Positions 53,840-62,040 of a stretch of DNA of 64,000 nucleotides are shown one piece after another. A program made the position numbers and the translations under genes. The stretch spans positions 124,001 through 188,000 of the forward strand of contig CANMXN010000002.1 of the NCBI GenBank assembly GCA_947501885.1, given 5' to 3'. The notes beneath the pieces are model-generated. The model ran no database searches. It was not told where the DNA came from and worked only from the letters and a program-made list of their open reading frames with translations. The stretch is from an uncultured Sphingorhabdus sp. (lineage in GTDB: Bacteria > Pseudomonadota > Alphaproteobacteria > Sphingomonadales > Sphingomonadaceae). Position 1 is the stretch's first letter. The number at the start of each line of letters is the position of its first letter.

Positions 53840-56189
53840 AAATATAGAAATCCAAGTCTTAAAATTACTTGAAGAAGTATTAGCGCAAGAGATAGAGCAA
53901 CAAGAATCTTTTTTAGAGAGGCAAACAGATATATCAGAAGATATAATTGAAAAGGTTCGTTTATTACTACGTAATGAGAGCTTACATCAAAATAATCTGC
54001 AAACAGGTCAGGCAAATTATGAGCATGATGATGCCGATCAGGCACCTGAAAAAATAGGTGCATATCGCATATTACGCCTTATTGGTCGCGGCGGTATGGG
54101 GGCTGTATATCTTGGGGAACGAGCGGATAGTAGTTTTGATCATATAGCCGCCATAAAAATTATCAAATCATCATTGGTTTCGCCAGAGCTAGTTGAACGT
54201 TTTGAGCATGAGCGACAATTATTAGCACAACTAAACCATGAAAATATTGCCCGCCTTTATGATGGAGGAGAAACGGAGACGGGGGAACCTTATATCATTA
54301 TGGAATATGTCAATGGCATATCACTACAACAATGGACGAAGGATTATAAACCTGATTTAAATACTAGCCTTGGGCTTTTTTCTAAAATTTGTTCTGCAAT
54401 CGCCTACGCCCACAGTAATCTGGTTATTCATCGTGATCTCACACCAAGTAATATTTTGGTTACTGATAACTCTGATGTGAAAATTATTGATTTTGGGATT
54501 GCAAAATTACAACGCGAAGAAAATACAGACGATCCTGTTTCCATCCAACCCAGCTTAAGCCTTACTCCTGGTTATGCTGCCCCCGAACGTGTGCAAGGCG
54601 TTAATGCCACGACCGTAACGGACATTTATTCGCTTGGTAAAATTTTAGAATTATTGATTCAAGATAATGAAGACGCAGAACTATCGGCCATTACTAATAA
54701 AGCCACATCACAAGAACCTATTGAACGTTATCAAACAGCCGATGCTCTAGCTGAAGAAATTCAAAATTATCAGCAGGACTTTCCTGTCACGGCTTTTTCT
54801 GAAGCAAAAAAATATAATATTCAAAAATTTATAAAACGCCAGAAATTCGCTGTTGCCGCAACAGCAATGATTGCAGTTTCTCTTATCGGAGGATTGCTAA
54901 CAACTAGCTTGGCATATAATCAAGCAGAGACAGCTAGAGGTGAAGCTGAGCAAAGGTTTGATGAAGTTCGCGAACTTGCAAATTTCCAAATATTTGATTT
55001 GAATGATAAGCTTACCAATGTGGTTGGCAATACAGACGCTCGAGTTTTATTGGCTGAAAAAGCACAATCATATTTAACAAACTTAGCAGCAACTGAAGGG
55101 GCCAATGACGAATTAAGGTATGAAACCGCGCGTGGTTTTATCAAATTGGCTTATATTCAAGGCGTTCCAGCGCAAACGAATTTGGGTGATTATAAATTGG
55201 CAAAAGCGAACCTTAATAAAGCGGAATCATTATTAGAATCTTTGGACAAAGAATTTCAAAATAAAGCCAGAGCAGAATTATCAAAAATATATGGATATCT
55301 TGCTTTAATAAACGCACAGAATGAAACAAAACCCGAAGAAGCAAAAGAAAAAATCAAGAAATCGGTTAAGACATTATATTCCGTTCCAAAAGATCAGCGT
55401 GATTGGCATTGGTTGTCATCTCGGCGTTCTGTGCGAATAGCCCAATTAGATACAGCAGATATTAATTTTGATACGAAAGAAATGACTCGCGTTGCCAAAT
55501 TATTGGAGCAAGATATTACAGAATGGCCAAAATCGAAACAAAATGGTTATGAGGCACAAATTGATCGTGCTATTATGACCAACTATCTTGCAGCATCATT
55601 ATTCAACCCTAATGACCCTAAGATATCAGCACAATCTTTAGAATTGCACTTAAAGAGCGACAAGCAGTTTGCAAGCGTATTAGAGCAATGGCCGAATGAC
55701 CCTGTCGCGTTATACCGAAGAGGATGGAACGCTTATTATGGTTATGGTGCAGCGGAAGCAATCAACAATTTAGAGCAAGCGGATAATCTATTGCAACAAG
55801 CCAGAAATTCAGCTGATATATTGGTGAAAATTGATGAGAGCGATAGTTCACTACATACTTTTGCTGAGAGATTAATAGAAGCTCAAGCCAGTTTATTCTC
55901 TAAATTGGGCCGCCACTCAAAAGCTATCGAATTACAACAGACTATTATTGAGGGTCGTCTAAAAAAACTTAAAGACAATTATGAAAATAATACTTCAAGC
56001 GATTTAGCCTATGGCTATGCAACTTTAGGGCTAATTGCAAATAGTGCGAGTAGAAGCCAATTAGCATGTGATTCATTCCAAAAATCAGAAAAACATATGA
56101 TTGAATTGGAAACCAAAGACGCATTTAGTGGTTACCTAACGGATGTTAGAAAAGATGTGCAGGCTGGTTTACAAAGATGTGAAAATTAA
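53829..56189 (+). CDS. Ser/Thr protein kinase with sensor domain of TPR type
   Basis: 786 residues. The kinase core (about 75-310) is complete: IGRGGMGAVYLGE (P-loop near 84), catalytic Lys in IAAIKIIK, HRDLTPSNILV near 200, DFG in IIDFGIAK near 220 and APERV. One membrane helix (about 336-357; AVAATAMIAVSLIGGLLTTSLAY) separates it from a periplasmic part of about 400 residues with TPR-like helical pairs. The topology suits a receptor kinase sensing outside signals. It is the partner of the overlapping sigma factor. Confidence 0.9.
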   Translation: MADKNIEIQVLKLLEEVLAQEIEQQESFLERQTDISEDIIEKVRLLLRNESLHQNNLQTGQANYEHDDADQAPEKIGAYRILRLIGRGGMGAVYLGERADSSFDHIAAIKIIKSSLVSPELVERFEHERQLLAQLNHENIARLYDGGETETGEPYIIMEYVNGISLQQWTKDYKPDLNTSLGLFSKICSAIAYAHSNLVIHRDLTPSNILVTDNSDVKIIDFGIAKLQREENTDDPVSIQPSLSLTPGYAAPERVQGVNATTVTDIYSLGKILELLIQDNEDAELSAITNKATSQEPIERYQTADALAEEIQNYQQDFPVTAFSEAKKYNIQKFIKRQKFAVAATAMIAVSLIGGLLTTSLAYNQAETARGEAEQRFDEVRELANFQIFDLNDKLTNVVGNTDARVLLAEKAQSYLTNLAATEGANDELRYETARGFIKLAYIQGVPAQTNLGDYKLAKANLNKAESLLESLDKEFQNKARAELSKIYGYLALINAQNETKPEEAKEKIKKSVKTLYSVPKDQRDWHWLSSRRSVRIAQLDTADINFDTKEMTRVAKLLEQDITEWPKSKQNGYEAQIDRAIMTNYLAASLFNPNDPKISAQSLELHLKSDKQFASVLEQWPNDPVALYRRGWNAYYGYGAAEAINNLEQADNLLQQARNSADILVKIDESDSSLHTFAERLIEAQASLFSKLGRHSKAIELQQTIIEGRLKKLKDNYENNTSSDLAYGYATLGLIANSASRSQLACDSFQKSEKHMIELETKDAFSGYLTDVRKDVQAGLQRCEN

Positions 56190-56295
56190 GATATTCCTGT
56201 TTCAAGGTAACATTGAAAAAATTGTTATCGGCCTTCGGATCATCAATCTATATAATTAGCGTTATACTAAACAATCAAAATCTACACCCTATAAC

Positions 56296-56314
56296 TGTTA
56301 CAGAATTTGCTACA
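56296..56314 (+). repeat. Arm-type repeat pair inside the right end of element A
   Basis: TGTTACA (56296-56302) and TGCTACA (56308-56314), 12-bp period, the same arrangement as at 40122 near att site 1. The pair lies 64 bp before att site 2. Confidence 0.55.
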
Positions 56315-56377
56315 AAACTAAATATCTAACAATCATATATTATTGAAATATAAAGAATATAATATAATAAAGTATAG

Positions 56378-56396
56378 TCCTATCCTGTCCACCACT
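56378..56396. mobile_element. att site 2 (right end of element A)
   Basis: TCCTATCCTGTCCACCACT, identical to 40029-40047. The tRNA bases before it are absent (AATAAAGTATAG instead of the T-loop), showing that this is an insertion scar and not a second tRNA gene. Confidence 0.85.
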
Positions 56397-56459
56397 ATTT
56401 CTGAAAACCCTAGCTTTCCCGCAACTTTTATAAAGTAGCTTTCCTGTCTTCGTAATTTT

Positions 56460-56478
56460 TGCTACACAATCTGCTACA
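56460..56478 (+). repeat. Arm-type repeat pair inside the left end of element B
   Basis: TGCTACA (56460-56466) and TGCTACA (56472-56478), 12-bp period, 64 bp after att site 2, at about the same distance from the core as the pair at 40122 is from site 1. This supports an older element's left end. Confidence 0.5.
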
Positions 56479-56823
56479 TAAAAAGCCATATCAACGAAGT
56501 GAATTTGGTCATGGCTAAATAGCTTTGCCGAAATATCCTAGATAGTATCAAAAGACCATGGTTAAACAGCAGAATTAATCCATATTTTCACTATCTAATA
56601 TTAGTGCAGTTGAGTCCAAAACTCCGTAACATCCTTATTAGTGTAGAAATATTATTCTTATAATCTTACATCATATTATCAATATTTTATGAAACAAATA
56701 TGGTTATATGCTCCGCTTTTAGAACTCACAAATTAGCATCTATAAGATGATTAGACTTGCTAACATACCACAAGGATATACAATAGTGGGGAATATATCT
56801 GTGTATATAGGATAAGTTTAAGC

Positions 56824-57360
56824 GTGACAAAACCCACAATCAAACCACTCGGTGCGCAAGATCGTAGGCTTTTAGAGGTTTGGTCTCGAGAGTTTGGGCC
56901 TGCACTTAAGAAATATTTTAATAAGCGTGTGTCTTTCCCCAGCGAAGTTGATGATCTTGTACAAGATGTATTTGTGCGTTTAGCGCGCCGAGCTGATCTT
57001 GACTCTATTGAAGTGGTAGAAGGATATATTTTCCAAACTGCTAAAGCATCGATTGCAGAATATTACCGGAAAAGAGCGAGTAGCCGTGCCGATCTTCAAG
57101 ATATGTTTGATGAAGAAGAACATAAAGTGGCGGGAATTTCAATTGAAACCGTCTTAGCAAGTAGAGAAGCTGTAAGGCATTTAATTGCTGGACTATATGA
57201 ATTGCCAGAAAAAACCCGTGATATCTTCACTCTCTATCATTTTGAAGGATATAAACAGACACAGATCGCGCAGGAACTAAAAATTGGCATCAGAACAGTT
57301 GAACGTCATTTGGCACAGGCAAATATATTTTTACTTCGTAAAGTCGGGCGTTATCGATGA
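56824..57360 (+). CDS. FecI-type ECF sigma factor
   Basis: 178 residues from a GTG start; AGGA lies about 12 bases before it, longer than ideal. Region 2 is SFPSEVDDLVQDVFVRLARRADLDSIEVVEGYIFQTAK and region 4 LYELPEKTRDIFTLYHFEGYKQTQIAQELKIGIRTVERHLAQANIFL. It is followed by fecR with an ATGA overlap and by a TonB receptor, so it should direct their transcription when an extracellular substrate binds. Confidence 0.9.
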   Translation: MTKPTIKPLGAQDRRLLEVWSREFGPALKKYFNKRVSFPSEVDDLVQDVFVRLARRADLDSIEVVEGYIFQTAKASIAEYYRKRASSRADLQDMFDEEEHKVAGISIETVLASREAVRHLIAGLYELPEKTRDIFTLYHFEGYKQTQIAQELKIGIRTVERHLAQANIFLLRKVGRYR

Positions 57361-58403
57361 ATGAGTTAGTTGATCAGGTTATGGATATTGAAGAAGCAGC
57401 TGGGTATTGGGATGCGCGATTGCGTGCACCAGATTGTACACATGCTGAACGATTGGCGCATGAAGAATGGAAAAAAGCAGACCCTTCTCATGCCCGTGCT
57501 TTTGAGAGCTTACAAACTATCATTGAAGAATTGCCTTCAATTGCTTCAATGCCAGAAATTCAATCTATGAGAGCGGCGGCTTTGTCGCGTGCGAATGAAG
57601 AAAGCTTAAATCATTCAAACCCAACCCATTGGAGACTTATTGGTGGTAGCTTAGCAGCTAGTTTTCTTGTGATAATCTTCTCATCAATATTATTCTTTAG
57701 TTTTGATATTCCGTATGGAAATAATACGGATACTGACAATTTACAAACTCCAGTATTTGCTACTATTGTTGGTGAACGAATTGATGTTCCCCTTTCTGAC
57801 GGTACTCAGGCAACTTTAAATACTGATAGTAAGATTGATGTTAAATATAATTCTGAGGAGCGAGCTATTCGCTTAGTAAAAGGTGAAGCCCATTTTGATG
57901 TAACGCATAATCCAGACAAACCATTTATTGTCTACACTGATAGGCACAAGGTCACAGCGGTTGGTACCGCTTTTGACGTAAAATTGATTGGTGATGCTTT
58001 CGAAGTGACCGTTACAGAAGGTAAAGTGGCGGTAACACGTCTATATTCTGATGGAACAGAAGCCGAGCAATCAAAAGAAATGCTTTTAGCAGGCCAGCAA
58101 TATAGTGCTAATGCTGGTGGCCCAGCAATAAGGCGCAAAACTGATGTCGCTACTGCTAGTTCTTGGCGAAATGGTAATGCAGTGTTTGATGATACACCTC
58201 TTATTTTCGCCATACAAGAAATGAACCGCTATAGTGAGGTAAAACTCACTATTAAAGACCCTAAGCTAGCCAATGCTAAAATTAATGGTATGTTTATCAC
58301 AGGTAAGCAAGATAGCTTTATCGAAGCTTTAGAAACCTATTTTAGTGCACAAGCAAAATATGTTAATGACAATGAGATATTGCTTGAACCCCTAGCCAAA
58401 TAG
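57357..58403 (+). CDS. FecR-family anti-sigma regulator
   Basis: 348 residues. N-terminal part AAGYWDARLRAPDCTHAERLAHEEWKKADPSHARAFESL is the FecR_N pattern; one transmembrane helix (about 88-112; LIGGSLAASFLVIIFSSILFFSF) is followed by the periplasmic FecR domain (QATLNTDSKIDVKYNSEERAIRLVKGEAHFDV, TAVGTAFDVKL) and a secretin/TonB short N-terminal-like end. It transmits the signal from the receptor to the sigma factor. Its ATG overlaps the sigma stop. Confidence 0.93.
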   Translation: MNELVDQVMDIEEAAGYWDARLRAPDCTHAERLAHEEWKKADPSHARAFESLQTIIEELPSIASMPEIQSMRAAALSRANEESLNHSNPTHWRLIGGSLAASFLVIIFSSILFFSFDIPYGNNTDTDNLQTPVFATIVGERIDVPLSDGTQATLNTDSKIDVKYNSEERAIRLVKGEAHFDVTHNPDKPFIVYTDRHKVTAVGTAFDVKLIGDAFEVTVTEGKVAVTRLYSDGTEAEQSKEMLLAGQQYSANAGGPAIRRKTDVATASSWRNGNAVFDDTPLIFAIQEMNRYSEVKLTIKDPKLANAKINGMFITGKQDSFIEALETYFSAQAKYVNDNEILLEPLAK

Positions 58404-58513
58404 TAATGAAATACTGCAACTCATAAAAAATAGTGGCGGGTTTCTATAAACGTTTCGCTCTTCACAGGTAGCAGCACCATATAACCGCTGTATATATGAG
58501 GGAGAAATAAATC

Positions 58514-61500
58514 ATGAACCGCAGAGTTTCCACAAATGGAACTATGACACGTAATACACTTAAGGCAGGTATTGCTTTAATAGCATTAGCATTCGCGAGC
58601 CCAGCAATGGCTAAACCAGTTGACTTCGATATTGATCCACAACCGTTAAGTGAAGCTCTTAAGGAGTTTGCACAAGAAAGCGGACGTGAAATTCTCTTTT
58701 CTAGTGATATTACAAGAGGTAAGCGTTCAAGTAATGTTGACGGGCGTTATAATCCAGAGACCGCACTAAAATATTTGCTTCGTGGTACTGGGCTGCGGTA
58801 TACCAAAACAAGTCGTAATACATTCCTCATTCAAGCAGCTGGCAATTCAATTAAGGCCAATTATCAAGCAGCGTCTGAGAATCCAAATACTTCCATCCAA
58901 GCTCCTGCAGGCAATGTTTCAGAAGAATCTGATGAACTAATTGTTGTCACAGGTTCGCGCATTCGTCGCAATGTTATCTCTAATGAAACTTCTAATATTC
59001 CATTACAGATTTTGAATGATGATGACATTGCACAAACTGGTTCTCGCGATCTTAGTGAAATATTAGAGGATATTCCTGGCGTTAGCTTGGACATATCACC
59101 TGAGACTTCTGCTACAAGTGCTCAAAATGCTGGTTTAAGTACCGTCGCTTTACGCCGTATTGGTGCCAATAGAACGCTGACATTAATAGACGGTTTACGC
59201 GCTGTTTCTAACTCTGGTAATGGTGAGAGAGTAAGTTTAAATACTTTGCCCACTGGTTTTATTAAGAGATTAGAGGTTACCACGGGCGGTGCATCGGCCA
59301 TCTATGGCTCCGATGCAATAGCGGGTGTTGTAAATATTATCCTTGAAGATAGCTTTGAAGGCTTCAAAGTAGCAGGCCGTTATGGCACTCCAGAGGCATC
59401 TGGCGGCGAAGAGATCTCTTTTGATGCAACTTATGGTAAGAAATTTGCCGATAATCGCGGTTATTTCTTAGCAGCTTTTAGCTTTGATGATCATAATGCA
59501 ATTTTTGCAGATAATACACGCCCAGAATCTGTAGCTAATGTTGAATTTAACAGACCTCTAACAAATCCGCTTGATCCTACTAACCCTAATGCATTTAGGG
59601 ATGAAACCGCATTTGGGGATTGTGATAATTCAGGGCGCTTCTGTATCAATCCATCGGGTAGTACAGGCCTGCCAGGCGGAATTTTTGAAGGGGATGATGC
59701 ATTTAACATCGGCGGTGTATTCTTTAATGACCGTGCGGGCAATCTTCCCGATGATCGTGATCCACGTTTTGGTTTTGAAACAGATGTAGATGGTTTTAAT
59801 ATTCGTCCTGGCCAATCACTTTTTCCATCTTTTGAAAATTATAATGGTGCAATTCGAGCATCTTTTGAAGCGAGCCCCACGACAGAGGTTTTTATCAATC
59901 TCTTTTATACGCACTCCACTTCTGTATTCACTGGCTCTGCTGTAAATGTTTCTAGCGGTACTGATATTGGACCTTTCAATGCTCTCGGTGATATTGGCAC
60001 AATCGCTGCCAACAATCCATTTATACCGCCCGAAGTAGAAGAAACCCGTATAGGTACAGTTAGCTTTGCTCGTCGCCTTAGCGAAATAGGACGGGCAACC
60101 ACAGTCAATGAACGTCAAACCTTTCGCGGTCAATTTGGTCTGAAAGGCTCAATATCAGATAATCTAAATTGGGATTTAGGTGCCACTTATGGTCGTTTTG
60201 AACAACGACAAGATTCTCTGAATCAAGTGAATCAATTGAATGTACGCAATGCATTGAACGTCACTCCAGATGGCTTACAATGTGCAAGTGAAGCAGCAAG
60301 AGCAGAAGGTTGTGTTCCTTTAAACATCTTTGGAGAAGGATCAATTTCAACTGCAGCAGCAGATTTTATCCGTTATAATGGGCTTTTGGAGCAATATCGC
60401 GAACAAATCACTGTGTCTGGTGCCATTGATGGCTCAGCATTCACACTGCCTGGCGGTGATGTGAAATTTGCAGTTGGTTTTGACTTTCGTCATGAACTCC
60501 AAGATACCACTGGTGATCCTGATCAAGACCTTGAATTAACCTCTTTAACAACGACACCAGATTTTCGCGGTTCTTTTAATGTAATCGAAGGATTCGCTGA
60601 ATTGGATGTCCCCATTATTGAAGATCAGCTTTCATTGCAACTTGCAGGTCGTGTTGCTAATTACTCTACCGTTGGAACCATATTTAGTTATAATGTGGGG
60701 GGAACATGGCAACCAATAGACTATATTCGTTTTCGTGCACAATATTCTCGTTCTCAACGTGCGCCAAGCTTGACGGAGTTCTTCTCTCCTTCGCGACCAG
60801 ATTTCGATAATTTGGTTGATCCATGTGATAATCTAGCGCCCGATGGAACTGGCATTACACCAGCAGCAGGAAGCACAGCTTCTGCAGAAACCATTGCTAG
60901 TAATTGTCTAACAGAGCCTGGCATTATTGCATTTTTCGCTAACCCAGATAACGCAGGGGGCGTTTTTAACGGAGCACCGAGTGTTGCTGGTCCAAATGTA
61001 GGTAATCAAAATTTGCAAGAAGAAACAGGAACTACATATACAGCTGGTGCTGTCTTTACACCTTCATTTTTGCCTAATTTCGTTTTGGCTGTAGATTATT
61101 ATAATATAACAGTTCGAGATGCTATTGGCAGTATTTCAACGCAATTGACAGCCGATCTTTGTTTTTCCGATGCAGACTTTCCGAATAATCGTTTCTGTGA
61201 CGTAATTACTCGTGATGCAACAACGGGGCAGGTTTTACAGGTTATTAACCGGCAAGAAAATTTAAATAGTGTTGATGTATCGGGTTTAGATGTTTCTGTA
61301 CTATATAATTTTAGACCCCAGATAATTCCTGGTGTTTTTAGCATTGATGGACGATATTCACATTCTTTTGAAGATAATTTCACATTCCAATCGATCTCAG
61401 GTCCTGAAACAGATGATCAATTGGGCAGAACGACTGTTTCAAGAAATGAATTTCGTATTCGTGGTGCTTGGGATTATGAAGGTATTACACTAAGCTGGAC

Positions 61501-61777
61501 AGCAACGCACAGAAGCGGTGGTCTTGACCGGTTTGTTGAACCCGATGCTCCTAACTTCTTCCGTGTCCCTGCAGAGACATTACATAATGCCTTTGTGAGA
61601 TATAGTTTTGGTGAAGATAGAAGATTCTCAATCTTTGGTGGTGTTACCAATGTCTTTGATAGAATTGGCCCTATCCAACCACAGGGATTAGCACTTGGTA
61701 ACAGCCGAAATATTATTAGCGGTCTTAACGATATTGAGGGACGAGAGTTTTTTGCTGGATTCCGTGCAAGATTCTAA
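58514..61777 (+). CDS. TonB-dependent receptor with STN signalling domain
   Basis: 1087 residues. A signal peptide (to about residue 33, SPAMAKPV) is followed by an STN domain (about 37-110; FDIDPQPLSEALKEFAQESGREILF), the plug (about 140-270; LIVVTGSRIRRN, TTGGASAIYGSDAIAGVVNIIL) and the 22-strand barrel ending NDIEGREFFAGFRARF. STN contacts FecR, so it is a transducer type. The substrate could be a carbohydrate or peptide polymer; nothing in the sequence says iron. GAGGGAG lies 9 bases before the ATG. Confidence 0.94.
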   Translation: MNRRVSTNGTMTRNTLKAGIALIALAFASPAMAKPVDFDIDPQPLSEALKEFAQESGREILFSSDITRGKRSSNVDGRYNPETALKYLLRGTGLRYTKTSRNTFLIQAAGNSIKANYQAASENPNTSIQAPAGNVSEESDELIVVTGSRIRRNVISNETSNIPLQILNDDDIAQTGSRDLSEILEDIPGVSLDISPETSATSAQNAGLSTVALRRIGANRTLTLIDGLRAVSNSGNGERVSLNTLPTGFIKRLEVTTGGASAIYGSDAIAGVVNIILEDSFEGFKVAGRYGTPEASGGEEISFDATYGKKFADNRGYFLAAFSFDDHNAIFADNTRPESVANVEFNRPLTNPLDPTNPNAFRDETAFGDCDNSGRFCINPSGSTGLPGGIFEGDDAFNIGGVFFNDRAGNLPDDRDPRFGFETDVDGFNIRPGQSLFPSFENYNGAIRASFEASPTTEVFINLFYTHSTSVFTGSAVNVSSGTDIGPFNALGDIGTIAANNPFIPPEVEETRIGTVSFARRLSEIGRATTVNERQTFRGQFGLKGSISDNLNWDLGATYGRFEQRQDSLNQVNQLNVRNALNVTPDGLQCASEAARAEGCVPLNIFGEGSISTAAADFIRYNGLLEQYREQITVSGAIDGSAFTLPGGDVKFAVGFDFRHELQDTTGDPDQDLELTSLTTTPDFRGSFNVIEGFAELDVPIIEDQLSLQLAGRVANYSTVGTIFSYNVGGTWQPIDYIRFRAQYSRSQRAPSLTEFFSPSRPDFDNLVDPCDNLAPDGTGITPAAGSTASAETIASNCLTEPGIIAFFANPDNAGGVFNGAPSVAGPNVGNQNLQEETGTTYTAGAVFTPSFLPNFVLAVDYYNITVRDAIGSISTQLTADLCFSDADFPNNRFCDVITRDATTGQVLQVINRQENLNSVDVSGLDVSVLYNFRPQIIPGVFSIDGRYSHSFEDNFTFQSISGPETDDQLGRTTVSRNEFRIRGAWDYEGITLSWTATHRSGGLDRFVEPDAPNFFRVPAETLHNAFVRYSFGEDRRFSIFGGVTNVFDRIGPIQPQGLALGNSRNIISGLNDIEGREFFAGFRARF

Positions 61778-61785
61778 AAATATAA

Positions 61786-61823
61786 ATGACCACCAGATCT
61801 CTGAAATGTGATCTGGTGGTCAT
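61786..61823. terminator. Hairpin after the TonB receptor gene
   Basis: ATGACCACCAGATC (61786-61799) and GATCTGGTGGTCAT (61810-61823) are perfect 14-bp arms around a 10-base loop, 9 bp after the stop codon. No T-run follows, so it may be a stabilising 3' structure or a terminator aided by Rho. Confidence 0.6.
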
Positions 61824-62008
61824 GAATATCGAACTTTCAAATTACCTCATATAACTTATGCTATTTTGAAATAGTAACTTGTGATCTCTACGATAAGGCT
61901 AGCACGCCGATATGGTAAATTGGATAAGTGCATATATGTTTGGTAAAGCTAACTATTATCTTACCATGCTACATACTCTAAAATAAAAACCTAAACCTAA
62001 GTTTGAAT

Positions 62009-62038
62009 ATAGGTTCGAACTCTATCCTGTTCATCATC
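62009..62038. mobile_element. att site 3, degenerate tRNA-Tyr 3' end
   Basis: ATAGGTTCGAACTCTATCCT followed by GTTCATCATC matches the tRNA-Tyr end at 40018-40047 in 24 of 30 positions, with the first 11 bases, including the T-loop GGTTCGAA, perfect. It ends two bases before the stop codon of the GH3 gene. Confidence 0.55.
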
Positions 62039-62040
62039 TT

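Larger units (their letters stand above)
40029..56396. mobile_element. Integrated 16.3-kb element (element A) at tRNA-Tyr
   Basis: The element is bounded by exact 19-bp direct repeats of the tRNA-Tyr 3' end and begins with a tyrosine integrase reading away from the tRNA, the standard layout of integrative islands. Cargo in order: integrase, broken methylase, three-gene TIGR04255 cassette, XRE regulator, DUF4190/OB protein, serine resolvase with small partner, HNH-like protein, Rep-like remnant, coiled-coil protein, Cys-rich small protein, autotransporter, sigma factor and Ser/Thr kinase. No conjugation or phage structural genes were recognised. Confidence 0.82.
56190..56823. other. Junction region between elements A and B
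   Basis: These 634 bp hold no credible gene. They contain the arm-type pair at 56296-56314, att site 2 at 56378-56396, the arm-type pair at 56460-56478 and AT-rich DNA with the promoter of the next sigma gene, for which I see no clear boxes. Confidence 0.6.
56397..62038. mobile_element. Possible older island remnant (element B)
   Basis: It lies between att site 2 and a degenerate copy of the tRNA-Tyr 3' end at 62009-62038 (24 of 30 bases). An arm-type repeat pair lies just inside its left end. Its only genes are the FecI-FecR-TonB receptor set; no integrase remains. Tandem insertion at the same tRNA would explain the layout. The degenerate right end weakens the case. Confidence 0.5.

Noticed and set aside
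56378-56396. Second tRNA gene
   Set aside because: Only the last tRNA bases and CCA are present, without D-arm, anticodon or T-arm.
62009-62038. Third tRNA gene
   Set aside because: It covers only the T-arm and acceptor end with six mismatches in 30 bases.
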